Numbered from the stretch's first letter, positions 34,539 through 43,418 are shown. The stretch: DNA of 64,000 nt from Paenibacillus gyeongsangnamensis (GCF_027533625.1 NZ_JAQAGZ010000016.1:1-64000); one strand, 5' to 3'. The notes: generated by a model not told the origin, from the letters alone. Made by a program: numbers and translations.

Positions 34539-35609
34539 ATGAAAAAAGTAAAGATCGGCGTTATTGGCGCAGGCTCGATTTCAAGCATGCATCTGGATGC
34601 TTACGCGAGCCATCCGGAGGTTGAGCTGGTTGCCATTTGCGATATGAATCGGACTAGAGCGGAGGAGCAAGCGGCCAAATACGGGATCCCGAACGTATAT
34701 TCCCAAGCTTCGGAGCTGCTGGCGAACAGCGAGGTCGATGCCGTCAGCATCTGTACCTGGAACAATACGCATGCCGAGTTCAGCATAGCTGCACTTGAAG
34801 CCGGCAAGCATGTGCTGTGCGAGAAGCCCTTGTGCCAGACGGTGGAGCAGGCGCTCGAGGTTGAGGCGGCCGTCAAGCGCAGCGGACGCGTATTCCAGGT
34901 CGGCTTCGTGCGCCGGTACGGAGAAACGACCCGAATACTGCGCAAATTCATAGATGCCGGCGATTTGGGTGACATTTATTACGCCAAGGCCAGCTACCTT
35001 CGCCGTCTCGGCAATCCCGGCGGCTGGTTTGCGGATAAGGAACGCTCCGGAGGAGGTCCGTTGATCGATATCGGCGTTCATGTCATCGACCTGTGCTGGT
35101 ATTTGATGGGTCGTCCGAAGGTTCGATCCGTATTGGGCAGCACGTATTACAAGCTGGGCAACCGTTCGAACGTCAAGCATTTGTCGTTCTACCAAGCGGC
35201 GGACTACGATGCAAGCAAGAACGATGTCGAGGATATGGCGAACGCCTTGATCCGTTTCGAGAATGGGGCGACGCTGATGGTCGATGTCAGCTTTACGCTC
35301 CACGCGATCAAGAACGATACGACCATCTCGATCTATGGAACCAAAGGCGGCGCACAGGTAGAGCCGGAACTGCAGATCGCAACGGAAAAGCATGACGTTA
35401 TGCTGAACCTGCTTCCGCAGGCGGATCGTCTATCCTTCGATTTCGCCTCCGGGTTCCGCAGCGAGATCGCACACTTCGTCAGCTGCTGCCTTGGCCGGGC
35501 CGAAACGCTCAGCCCCGTCGAGGACGGCGTAGAGATGATGAAGATACTATGCGGCATTTATGAATCGGCGGCAGCGGGCAAAGAAATCCGCTTCGACGAT
35601 AACCTTTAA
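34539..35609 (+). CDS. Gfo/Idh/MocA-family oxidoreductase (second copy)
   Basis: 356-residue NAD(P)-dependent dehydrogenase. The Rossmann motif is VIGAGSISSMHLDAY, the hallmark CEKPLCQT comes near residue 94, and the C-terminal domain has GGGPLIDIGVHVIDLCWYLMG with catalytic Asp/His. The start at 34539 is supported by AGGAGG; the longer frame is an extension within the MFS gene. It is only distantly similar to the copy at 26936, so the two likely act on different substrates of one route. Confidence 0.88.
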   Translation: MKKVKIGVIGAGSISSMHLDAYASHPEVELVAICDMNRTRAEEQAAKYGIPNVYSQASELLANSEVDAVSICTWNNTHAEFSIAALEAGKHVLCEKPLCQTVEQALEVEAAVKRSGRVFQVGFVRRYGETTRILRKFIDAGDLGDIYYAKASYLRRLGNPGGWFADKERSGGGPLIDIGVHVIDLCWYLMGRPKVRSVLGSTYYKLGNRSNVKHLSFYQAADYDASKNDVEDMANALIRFENGATLMVDVSFTLHAIKNDTTISIYGTKGGAQVEPELQIATEKHDVMLNLLPQADRLSFDFASGFRSEIAHFVSCCLGRAETLSPVEDGVEMMKILCGIYESAAAGKEIRFDDNL

Positions 35610-35630
35610 CCCATAGAGGAGGCTAAGTAT

Positions 35631-36506
35631 ATGAAGCTTACGAATAAGATTGGAGTCATGGTCGACAGCTTCGGTATCGGCGTGAGGGAGGGGCTTCTGA
35701 AGGCGCGGGAAGTTGGAGCGGAAGGGGTTCAGATCTACGCCGTTAAGGGGGAGATGGCTCCGGAGGGACTTGATACGGCTGCCCGCCGCGAGCTTCGCAG
35801 CCGCATCGAAGGGCTCGGACTTGAAATATCCGCCCTGTGCGGCGATCTTGGCGGCCACGGCTTTCAGGACCGCAAAGCGAACCCGGCGAAGATCGAGAAG
35901 TCCAAACGCATCATGGAGCTGGGACTTGAGCTCGGCACGAATATCGTTACGACCCATATCGGCATCGTGCCGGATGATCCGAACAGCGAAATCTACGAAA
36001 CGATGCAGCAGGCTTGCGAGGAGATGGGGCGATTCGCCATGAGCATGAACGCGTATTTCGCCATTGAGACCGGCCCGGAAACGGCCGCCCATCTTCGTGC
36101 GTTCCTGGATAGCTTGAGCACGAACGGCGTATCCGTGAACTTCGATCCGGCCAATATGGTCATGGTGACCGGGGACGACCCGGTGCAAGGCGTCCATCTG
36201 CTCAAGGAGTATATTGTCCATACGCATGTAAAGGACGGCATCCGGAACCGGGAGGTGGATCCGCGCTTCGTGTATGGGGCGCTCGGCTTCGATCCGATGG
36301 CGCATGAGAAGATTGCCGATCTGGCGGAGAACGGGGAATATTTCAATGAGGTTCCGCTTGGGGAAGGGAAGGTCGATTTCGACCGTTATTTTTCGGCGCT
36401 TCAAGATATCGGTTATAAAGGATATTTAACGATCGAGCGAGAGGTCGGTTCGAATCCGGAGTCCGATATCCGCAAGGCTGTGGAATTTATTCGCAATTAT
36501 CGCTGA
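35631..36506 (+). CDS. Sugar phosphate isomerase/epimerase-type TIM barrel protein
   Basis: 291 residues. Barrel motifs are GAEGVQIYAVKGEM, LGLEISALCGDLGGHG, NIVTTHIGIVPDD, YFAIETGPETA, VSVNFDPANMVM, IVHTHVKDG, and GYKGYLTIEREVG. The metal ligands expected for IolE/xylose-isomerase-like barrels (Glu, Asp, His, Glu) are visible. GAGGAGG precedes the ATG. It lies 21 bases after the oxidoreductase, so the two probably act in sequence. Confidence 0.85.
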   Translation: MKLTNKIGVMVDSFGIGVREGLLKAREVGAEGVQIYAVKGEMAPEGLDTAARRELRSRIEGLGLEISALCGDLGGHGFQDRKANPAKIEKSKRIMELGLELGTNIVTTHIGIVPDDPNSEIYETMQQACEEMGRFAMSMNAYFAIETGPETAAHLRAFLDSLSTNGVSVNFDPANMVMVTGDDPVQGVHLLKEYIVHTHVKDGIRNREVDPRFVYGALGFDPMAHEKIADLAENGEYFNEVPLGEGKVDFDRYFSALQDIGYKGYLTIEREVGSNPESDIRKAVEFIRNYR

Positions 36507-36533
36507 CGGAAGGCGAACCTTAAGGAGTAACCG

Positions 36534-37379
36534 ATGAGAACGAGCTTAAGCGTATGGAGCTGCCATAAATATTTTTATAATGGAACGTGGAAGAACGCCG
36601 ATTTCATCCGGTTTGCCGGTCGGGAAACGGATGCGGACGGAATCGAGCTGCTGCACCGTTTCTGGTACCCGGATACGGAGAGCCTGTCGCAGCTGGAGCA
36701 AGCGCTGCAGCAGGAATCGTTGGAAGTGGCCTGCGTGGGAGCAAGCAACAACCTTGCCCTGCCGGATGCCGCAAGCCGTCAGGAGCAGCTCCGGCAAATG
36801 ACCGAATCGGTTGATATCGCTTCGAATTTCGGTGCAAAGATCGTGAGGGTCTTTTCCGGCAACGGTCAGGAAGGAACTTCTTACGATGAAGCGCGCGGCT
36901 GGATCGTCGAAGGCTTGAAGGCGGCTGCGGACTATGCCGGCAGCAAAAATGTCGTGCTGTGTCTGGAGAATCACGGCCTGTTTGCTGGCAAATCCGATCA
37001 AGTGATGGATCTGATCCGGGACGTCGATTCAGAGGCGCTGCAAAGCACGTTCGACATGGGAAATTTCCTCCTGGTAGACGAACAGCCCCTTGATGCGCTT
37101 AGTACTCTGCTGCCGGTCATTCGTCATGTTCATTGCAAGGATTTCGTTAAGGTGGAAGACCATTACCCTGGAGAAAGTTATGTAGCCTTAAGCGGCGGGC
37201 GTTTTGCCGGTAAAATCATCGGGGAAGGCAGCGTTCAGGTCAACGAGCTCCTTGCAGGGTTGAATCGTTTCGGTTATGACGGATGGGTGTCCGTCGAATA
37301 CGAGGGCGAGGAAGAGCAGCGGCATGGATCGATTCGTTCCGTCCGGCAGGTACAGCAGTTTCTGGAGGATTTGCATTGA
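36534..37379 (+). CDS. Sugar phosphate isomerase/epimerase-type TIM barrel protein
   Basis: 281 residues, the third such barrel in this locus. Motifs are TDADGIELLHRF, AKIVRVFSGNGQ, NVVLCLENHGLF, LQSTFDMGNFLL, IRHVHCKDF, and GYDGWVSVEYEGEE; the Glu-Asp-His-Glu metal set appears complete. AAGGAG precedes the ATG and 27 bases separate it from the gene upstream. It closes the collinear locus; a terminator follows about 110 bases downstream. Confidence 0.85.
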   Translation: MRTSLSVWSCHKYFYNGTWKNADFIRFAGRETDADGIELLHRFWYPDTESLSQLEQALQQESLEVACVGASNNLALPDAASRQEQLRQMTESVDIASNFGAKIVRVFSGNGQEGTSYDEARGWIVEGLKAAADYAGSKNVVLCLENHGLFAGKSDQVMDLIRDVDSEALQSTFDMGNFLLVDEQPLDALSTLLPVIRHVHCKDFVKVEDHYPGESYVALSGGRFAGKIIGEGSVQVNELLAGLNRFGYDGWVSVEYEGEEEQRHGSIRSVRQVQQFLEDLH

Positions 37380-37405
37380 TGGACCGCGTCGTCTGAGTAG
37401 TCAAA

Positions 37406-37507
37406 GTGCCGGGCTTCGTTAACAGCGCTCCCGGCTTCGGCGATCAGCCGTATATTGTGATTCCGAATAAAAACCGGGTATACGAACTAGGAACGGACTG
37501 CGATTAG
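37406..37507 (+). pseudogene. Short C-terminal-like remnant
   Basis: A 33-codon frame (GFVNSAPGFGDQPYIVIPNK, then YELGTDCD) follows an in-frame TGA at 37394. Its composition looks protein-coding, and it ends inside the downstream terminator. No ribosome binding site fits. It may be the tail of a lost gene of the sugar locus; family unknown. Confidence 0.3.
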
Positions 37508-37524
37508 CGCCGTTCCTTTTTATT
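37489..37524 (+). terminator. Terminator of the carbohydrate locus
   Basis: AGGAACGG / CCGTTCCT stem followed by TTTTATTT. Confidence 0.75.
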
Positions 37525-37617
37525 TATGAAACCTAAGTATTGCCAAACCATTCCACATCCGATAATGTATAAATAAACATTAAAATGTATATTTATTATT
37601 TGATTGGGAGTGATGGA

Positions 37618-38826
37618 ATGAACATGCAGTACACGACGGAAACATCTGAGCTTCTGTCCGAAGCAAAAAAGTCTGTATTATTTACAGCAGAACTGCCTTC
37701 CGTGGTGATGGAACGCGGGGAAGGCATGTTTTTGTGGGATACGAAAGGGAAACGTTATTTGGATTTTATCGGGGGATGGGCGGTCACCTGTTTGGGGCAT
37801 TCGCCAACCATCCTCCAAGACGCTTTGCATCAGCAAGCCTCAACCTTGGTTAACTGCAGTCCATCGTTCTTTAATAAACCGATGATCGAATTTGCTTCGC
37901 TGCTGACCCAAGTCTCTTGTTATGACCGGGTATTCTTTACAAGCACCGGAGCCGAAGCGAATGAAGGTGCGATTAAGCTGGCCCGAAAACACGGATCGAT
38001 AAATCTTGGCGGAGCATATGAAATCATTACGGTCATCAACGGCTTCCATGGACGAACGCTTGCCATGATGTCAGCTACCGGAAAGAAGCATTGGGAGAAG
38101 CTGTTCGCACCGAAAGTTTCGGGCTTTCGGCATGTCCCTTTGAACGATATCCCGTCCGCCTTGGCTGCCGTCAACCCCAATACATGTGCGATCATGCTGG
38201 AGCTCGTCCAGGGCGAGGGCGGGGTTCACGCGGCCGATCCCGAGTATGTATACCAGCTTCGCAAGGCATGCGATGCGCACGGCCTAATGCTGATATTTGA
38301 CGAGATCCAAACCGGAATCGGAAGGACGGGTAAGCTGTTCGCTTACGAGCATTATGGGATTGAGGCGGATGTCATGACGTTAGGAAAAGGGCTGGGAGGC
38401 GGCTTCCCGTTGTCGGCCATGCTGACCAAGGAGCCGTTTAACTTATTCGAACCGGGGGATCAGGGAGGGACGTATTCAGGATAGCCGCTTGCAATGGCGG
38501 TAGGACACGCGATCGTACGAGAGGTGCTTCGTCGTAACCTTCCCCTGAATGCTGAAATCCAGGGAAAAGACATGGTGGAAAGGCTGAATCGGATAGCAGA
38601 CATGTACGGATTAAGCCGAATTCGCGGGATGGGACTGCTGCTTGCCTTTGACCTTCCAACGGACAAAGGAGCTGAGCTCGTCTCCGAATGCTTAAACGAA
38701 GGGCTGTTGATAAATTCCCCTCATCCGCGAACGATTCGGCTCATGCCGCCCCTAATTGTTTCAAACCAAGAGATCGATTTGATGTTCAATATTTTGACCG
38801 GTGTTATGGATAAAATGTTGAGCTGA
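37618..38826 (+). pseudogene. Class III aminotransferase (acetylornithine type) with in-frame TAG
   Basis: Full-length PLP aminotransferase frame (about 402 codons) interrupted only by TAG at 38482-38484. The stop falls where the family has Asn in GGTYSG-N-PLAMA. All other hallmarks are present: FFTSTGAEANEGAIKLAR, NGFHGRTLAMMSATG, LIFDEIQTGIGRTG, and the PLP lysine in LGKGLGGGFP. The ATG at 37618 has GGGAG upstream. As read it would give a 288-residue product lacking the C-terminal domain. Nonsense mutation, sequencing error or suppression are all possible. An AT-rich stretch with ATGTATA repeats upstream (37563-37600) could be an ArgR-type site. Confidence 0.85.
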
Positions 38827-38880
38827 GTCATGGTTTGAGGCAGATGCTATGAGCGCTGGAATCCGGACTTCCGCATAGAT

Positions 38881-39499
38881 CTATCCGTTCTTCATCAAAG
38901 TGAAGGCAAGATAAAAGGCGGTTCCCCACATCAGGATGGCGGACACCCGATTGAGCAGTGAAATCATACGTCCCGACGCGTCCATTCGGCCGATGGCTCT
39001 TCAGGCCCAGGCCAGCTCTGCAAACCATAGCCACGATACGCTGATGCATGCTATGGCAAAAGCGGCCTTATCCCATCCGGCGTACCTTAGAGAGCTCGTG
39101 CCGACGACACCGATCGTATCCAGGATCGCGTGAGGATTTAAATAACGAAACGGAAACGGCAAACGAAATTTGCTGTCTCGAAGTCATCTGCGGGGCTGTG
39201 TTGCCGGATCTTTGCCCAGCGCTGTTCCAGGTAACCCAGCCCATATAAATCAAGAACAAAATACCTGCGGTCGAAAGCAGCAACTTTACCCAACCGATGC
39301 CTAATGTGATGGCGGAAAGTCCATAGACCGCTAAAACAATCAACAGCGTATCACAGACGGCCGCCGTTACAACAACCGGCAGCGCTTTGTAGTAACGGGA
39401 CTGGGCAGCCCCTTGATTGAAAACAAACAAGTTTTGTACGCCGAGAGGCAATATCAAGCCTAATGCAAGAATAAATCCGTTCAGCACTGCGCCTATCAT
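38881..39499 (-). pseudogene. LysE/RhtB-family amino acid exporter, frameshifted
   Basis: The minus strand encodes GFILALGLILPLGVQNLFVF and helices up to about residue 118 (QISFAVSV). After a frameshift it continues with LNPHAILDTIGVVG, KAAFAIACISVSWLWF, a TGA after ELAWA, and LLNRVSAILMWGTAFYLAF to the end at 38881. Two lesions make it non-functional as read. The LNPHA-LD-G motif is typical of the LysE/ArgO family. It is convergent with the broken aminotransferase, with which arginine-type metabolism would fit. Confidence 0.85.
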
Positions 39500-39598
39500 A
39501 TTGCGGCGATTTCTCCCTTCGTTGATCTAGAGTCACGGAATTTTTATTCTAATCCGTTTCCAGGATTCGGTCAAGCGAAGGGGGGATCACCATAATAA

Positions 39599-40091
39599 TT
39601 ACTTATTCCGTTCATATATATGAAAATGGTAAGTATACGGGTTTTCATTATCGGTAATCCCTTTTTGAACAGAAACCTCCGTCCGTCCGTTCATCATCAT
39701 TGATTTCCGGAAAATAAGTGTCTCCATCGAATTCATATTCAATTTTGGTAATGTACATTTTATCGGCATAAGGTAAGAATAGTTTGTAAATTTGTTCGCC
39801 GCCGAATATAAAAATCTCTTCTTCCTGCCGGCAGGACAGTATTGCCTGCTCAGCCGAATGAACAATTTCGCAATGCTCGGCACAATAAGCCGTATCTCTT
39901 GTTAAAATAATATTTCGTCTTCCGGGTAATGCCCTGCCAATCGATTCGAAATTTTTTCTTCCTAAAATAATAGGATGGCCCATTGTCGTTTTCCTCACAT
40001 ACTGCCAATCTCTCGGCAATCTCCACGGAAGATCGTTATTTTTACCAATGACTCGGTTAAGATCCATAGCGGCAATTAATGAGATAAGCAT
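39599..40091 (-). pseudogene. dfrA: Dihydrofolate reductase with a 4-bp slippage frameshift
   Basis: The minus strand encodes a normal DHFR: LISLIAAMDLNRVIGKNNDLPWRLP, GHPIILGRKNFESIG, RNIILTRD, IFIFGGEQIYKLFLP, and DGDTYFPEIN. (The first block is quoted in part: MDLNRVIGKNNDLPWRLP.) At (CCGT)3, 39679-39690, the frame shifts, giving a false end DGGFCSKRDYR. Removing one 4-base unit restores the expected tail TEVSVQKG ... YTYHFHIYERNK ending at 39599. Only the last ~25 residues (a beta-hairpin) are affected. It may be inactive, partly active or phase-variable. Confidence 0.85.
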
Positions 40092-40303
40092 GATACAAGC
40101 GTCCTCCGTTATTTAACATTGTTAATCTTTCAACCTGTCCAGTCTTCTGTTATTATTCGATGCCGGGTTCTCTCAATCCTTGCCGATGCGGTTAAAATAG
40201 CAATCGATACGAAGATGCGTCATCGATATATTGCCATAACAAAATGTTAATAATAAACCAGGGAAAAAATAAGCCTTTTCCCTTACGGGTTTGGTTTCAG
40301 TCC

Positions 40304-40335
40304 AAAAAGCTTGGCTCACACGCCAAGCTTTTTTT
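40304..40335. terminator. Bidirectional terminator after the GH18 gene
   Basis: AAAAAGCTTGGC / GCCAAGCTTTTTTT with a 6-base loop. T-runs exist on both strands. It ends the leftward GH18 transcript. The interval 40092-40303 upstream of dfrA has no supported gene. Confidence 0.85.
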
Positions 40336-40364
40336 GCTTCTTTTTCTGGGTTTTAGCGGTTACA

Positions 40365-41621
40365 TCAAAGGACTTTCTTCACGGTAAAAAAATGGGATAC
40401 CAAAAAGACGGATTGCGGGAAATTCAGTCCGAGCTGCCAGGCGCCGACACCCCTTAGCTTATAATCTATAAATAATTGAAATTTAGCCGCACGCGCGCGG
40501 GCGTCTTCGAACCAAACGATGTGTCTGCGACCGTCCAGATCCCAATAGGAGAAATAAGGCTGCTGGTATTGAATGGAATAAAGAATGGGTACCTCGTACT
40601 TCGAAGCCGTTTCGGTAGCCGTCGCTACCGAGACGGCTTTACCGCTAATTACGGAACCGTTAGCTATGGTCCAGTCATACCCATATCTTGGTACGCCAAC
40701 TATAATTTTATGCGAGCTCATTTTTTGAATGGCATAATCAAGTGTCTTTCGGATTTCATCGATAGGAGCGACTGGACCGGGATCGGAGTGCGCTTCGTGA
40801 AAATCGTATGCCATGATGAAAACAAAATCGACGACCGAGCCGATTCCTCCGTAATCGTATCCGCGATATTCATTCTCGGTTCTTTTTACCGGAAGGGCAA
40901 CCGAAATGTAATAGTCCTCCGGTTTCAATCGTTCACTTAATTGTTTTAAAAAGCCGGTGTACAGATCTCGTTCATCTTCGGATACGCGTTCAAAATCAAT
41001 ATTCACTCCAGCAAAATTTTTGTCCTTCACCAATGTGTATATATTGTTAATGAGCTCATTCCGTAAAGTCGGGGAATTTAGTACTTGTCTAGTTAATTCA
41101 GGACTGAACCCGGCCGGAGTCAAGTTTGTAATTGTTGCCAGAGGAGCAACATGGTATTTTCGGGATGCGCGTATTGCCGATTCATCGTTGTCTAATGTGC
41201 TTAAGTTTCCTCCCTCGGTTATGTGGTATTCGAATATTCCATAATAAGTGTTATAGGTTGAAAAATTACGGGCCGTTTCTTCCGTCTGTTCCGGTGTTGC
41301 AGGAAGCAGATAACTCAAACCTTCTGACGGATATTTGATGCGGGAAGGCAGAACAAGCCTCATTCCGACGGTTAATACGTCACTCTGAAGCCGGTTCGCG
41401 CTTCGCAAGGATGGAATTGGTATGAAGCTGATCTGTGAGATCGCGTACAAAGAATCGCCCGGTTGAACAATGTAGTATGAAGCAGGCACAATTAAAGCTT
41501 CCCCCGGTACGATCGTCGAATCGGTTAACCCGTTTACGTTCCGGATAGACTCCATGGATACCTGATATTTTGACGAGATGCGAAATAAAGAATCGCCGTA
41601 TTTAACGGTATAAATGAACAT
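40365..41621 (-). CDS. LysM-GH18 spore-type hydrolase (SleL/YaaH-like)
   Basis: 418 residues without a signal peptide. Two LysM peptidoglycan-binding repeats occupy about 2-46 (YTVKYGDSLFRISSKYQVS) and 48-93 (YIVQPGDSLYAISQISFIP), followed by a glycoside hydrolase 18 barrel. The catalytic strand reads FAGVNIDFERV (Asp/Glu), with FIMAYDFHEAHSDPGPVAP and GVGAWQLGL as substrate-cleft motifs. The architecture and length match SleL/YaaH (about 430 residues), an N-acetylglucosaminidase of cortex degradation in germinating spores. AGGAGG lies 11 bases from the ATG. Monocistronic. Confidence 0.9.
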   Translation of the reverse strand: MFIYTVKYGDSLFRISSKYQVSMESIRNVNGLTDSTIVPGEALIVPASYYIVQPGDSLYAISQISFIPIPSLRSANRLQSDVLTVGMRLVLPSRIKYPSEGLSYLLPATPEQTEETARNFSTYNTYYGIFEYHITEGGNLSTLDNDESAIRASRKYHVAPLATITNLTPAGFSPELTRQVLNSPTLRNELINNIYTLVKDKNFAGVNIDFERVSEDERDLYTGFLKQLSERLKPEDYYISVALPVKRTENEYRGYDYGGIGSVVDFVFIMAYDFHEAHSDPGPVAPIDEIRKTLDYAIQKMSSHKIIVGVPRYGYDWTIANGSVISGKAVSVATATETASKYEVPILYSIQYQQPYFSYWDLDGRRHIVWFEDARARAAKFQLFIDYKLRGVGAWQLGLNFPQSVFLVSHFFTVKKVL

Positions 41622-41755
41622 GAGGAAATTGTCCTCCTAAGTGGGGATACTTTATCTTATACCTTATATTCAAAAGGCGGCATGTATAAGAACCGTTTTC
41701 TTCGTCGAGCTTCATTTTTCAGGAGGACTACGGCCATAAGCAAACGACTTTAGAT

Positions 41756-41808
41756 AAATCCCCTTACGGCAGACAGTGAGCAGCTGTTTACCGTAAGGGA
41801 TTTTTTTG
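41756..41808 (+). terminator. Stable hairpin with T-run upstream of the phosphonate operon
   Basis: AAATCCCCTTACGG / CCGTAAGGGATTT enclosing about 21 bases, followed by TTTTTTT. No plus-strand gene precedes it. It may end an unseen short transcript or insulate the phosphonate promoter. Nothing else is supported between 41622 and 41755. Confidence 0.6.
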
Positions 41809-41812
41809 CATC

Positions 41813-41851
41813 CTTACATTATCTTAACATCCATTTTACACTGGGTTAACC
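41813..41851 (+). promoter_or_regulatory. PhoP-box array of the phosphonate operon
   Basis: Hexamers CTTACA, TTAACA, TTTACA, and TTAACC begin at 41813, 41824, 41835, and 41846, exactly 11 bases apart, each followed by a 5-base spacer. This is the TT(A/T/C)ACA direct-repeat pattern bound by phosphorylated PhoP in Bacillus. A TAGACT -10-like element follows near 41872. It indicates activation under phosphate limitation. Confidence 0.75.
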
Positions 41852-41856
41852 CTTGC

Positions 41857-41872
41857 AACTTGGCATCAAGTT
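41857..41872 (+). promoter_or_regulatory. Candidate PhnF operator (palindrome)
   Basis: AACTTG-GCAT-CAAGTT is a perfect 6-bp inverted repeat between the PhoP array and the first gene. GntR/HutC-type regulators such as the PhnF encoded downstream bind short palindromes. The link is inferred from position only. Confidence 0.4.
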
Positions 41873-41909
41873 AGACTAGGTCCGAGGTTACGAAGAGGAG
41901 GGGATTCCG

Positions 41910-42758
41910 ATGAAAGCGGAATTGCATTGTCATACGAAGCTGTCCGACGGTTCTTTTACGTTTGACGAAATCGTGGATATGGCCATACAGGAAGGTGTCA
42001 GCCATCTGGCCGTCACCAATCACGATACGACTCGCGAGCTTGAGGAGATGGTATCCGAGGGGCGTAGCAAGGGAATAGAAGTGATCCCCGGCATTGAAAT
42101 CTCGGCCTATGATTATAGTCGGAACCGGAGAGTTCACATTCTCGGCTATTATATTGAGCCCGGCAGCTCCGCAATTGAAGCAGTGTGCGCACCGCTATTG
42201 GAGCAGCGGCATGAGGGCTGCCGCGTGGCCGTTAACCGGCTGATTGATGCGGGCTATGACATCCGCTGGGAGGATGTATTGAAATACGCCGAAGGCGGCA
42301 CAGGCGTCTACAAACAGCACATCATGCATGTGCTGATCGACAAGGGCTACACCGCAACCATTTACGGCGATCTGTATAAAAAGCTGTTTTCCCGCGGGCA
42401 GAACGGCGAACGTCCCGGGGTGGCGTACATCCCGACGGAATATGTCAAGGCAACCGACGCGATTCAAGCGATTCTGCAGGCGGGCGGCGTTCCGGTATTA
42501 GCGCATCCCGGCCAATACAGGAATTTTGAAGCCGTACCGGAGCTTGCTGCATGTGGACTGCAAGGGATTGAAGTTTGGCATCCGCTGCACGGGCCGGACG
42601 ATGAGGTTCGGGCGCAGGAGCTCGCGCTCCAATTCGATTTGGTGATGACCGGAGGATCGGATTTTCACGGCTTCTATGGAGAGGTCGACGTGAAGCTGGG
42701 CAGTAAGAGCCCAGGACTGGCCGCCGTTCAGGCCATTCAAGCGCGCAAAAGGAGCTGA
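41910..42758 (+). CDS. PHP-domain phosphodiesterase of the phosphonate operon
   Basis: 282 residues. The PHP metal-binding motifs are complete: ELHCHTKLSDG near the N-terminus, TNHDT, IPGIEIS, VPVLAHPG, and GGSDFHG near the C-terminus. In C-P lyase operons lacking phnP, PHP proteins of this type hydrolyse 5-phosphoribosyl 1,2-cyclic phosphate (Eggerthella lenta enzyme, sometimes called PhnPP). Its position as first gene, just after the PhoP box, supports that role over a DNA-polymerase-type PHP function. GAGGAGGGG precedes the ATG. Confidence 0.85.
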   Translation: MKAELHCHTKLSDGSFTFDEIVDMAIQEGVSHLAVTNHDTTRELEEMVSEGRSKGIEVIPGIEISAYDYSRNRRVHILGYYIEPGSSAIEAVCAPLLEQRHEGCRVAVNRLIDAGYDIRWEDVLKYAEGGTGVYKQHIMHVLIDKGYTATIYGDLYKKLFSRGQNGERPGVAYIPTEYVKATDAIQAILQAGGVPVLAHPGQYRNFEAVPELAACGLQGIEVWHPLHGPDDEVRAQELALQFDLVMTGGSDFHGFYGEVDVKLGSKSPGLAAVQAIQARKRS

Positions 42759-42762
42759 AGCC

Positions 42763-43395
42763 ATGAAGCCTATCGAGCAAACCCAACTTGAGGCGCCGTT
42801 ATCTCCCGAGCCCAGCATTCACCCAAGCAGCCACATTATGGACAGTTATGCCGGAGAATGGACCTCGATCGGTGCCAATAACAAGCTGATCGAATCCCGA
42901 GTCGGGGACTATACTTATACGATGGACGATGTGACGATCAACTACGCCGAGGTAGGTAAGTTTACTTCCATCGCCTCTCACGTCTGCATCAATCCGGTCG
43001 ATCATCCGATGAACCGTGTTTCGCAGCACCATATGACTTACCGCCGGGCCGCTTACGGGTTTGCCGAGTCGGACGACGAGGAAATTTTCAATTGGCGAAG
43101 GGGCAGCCGCGTTTCGATCGGACACGATGTCTGGATCGGGCACGGAGCGATTATCATGAAAGGCGTCCATATCGGAACCGGTGCGGTTGTCGGCTCCGGC
43201 TCCATCGTTACGAAAGACGTTGAGCCCTACACCGTCGTGGTCGGAGTCACTGCGAAACCGATCAAGACCCGGTTCTCCCGGGAGATCGCGGACCGGCTGC
43301 TGGAGATAGCCTGGTGGGACTGGCCCCGCGAGACACTGCAGGAGCGGTTCCACGAACTGAACGATATTTACGGCTTTATTAAAAAATACGGTTGA
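42763..43395 (+). CDS. Hexapeptide-repeat transferase of phosphonate metabolism
   Basis: 210-residue left-handed beta-helix acyltransferase-like protein. Hexapeptide turns run from about residue 15 to 165 (VTINYAEVGKFTSIASHVCI; SIGHDVWIGHGAIIMKGVHI), with the PVDHPM/HHMTYR loop typical of the phn-operon-specific transferase group. Its role is unproven; N-acetylation of an aminophosphonate or intermediate is the usual suggestion. It starts four bases after the PHP gene stop and is followed by phnF. Confidence 0.85.
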   Translation: MKPIEQTQLEAPLSPEPSIHPSSHIMDSYAGEWTSIGANNKLIESRVGDYTYTMDDVTINYAEVGKFTSIASHVCINPVDHPMNRVSQHHMTYRRAAYGFAESDDEEIFNWRRGSRVSIGHDVWIGHGAIIMKGVHIGTGAVVGSGSIVTKDVEPYTVVVGVTAKPIKTRFSREIADRLLEIAWWDWPRETLQERFHELNDIYGFIKKYG

Positions 43396-43418
43396 ATTCG
43401 GTGCAGGAGGTGACAGTC

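Noticed and set aside
39599..39690. Programmed ribosomal frameshift in dfrA
   Set aside because: A tetranucleotide repeat explains the shift, and I see no slippery heptamer with a downstream structure. Slippage mutation or sequencing error is simpler.
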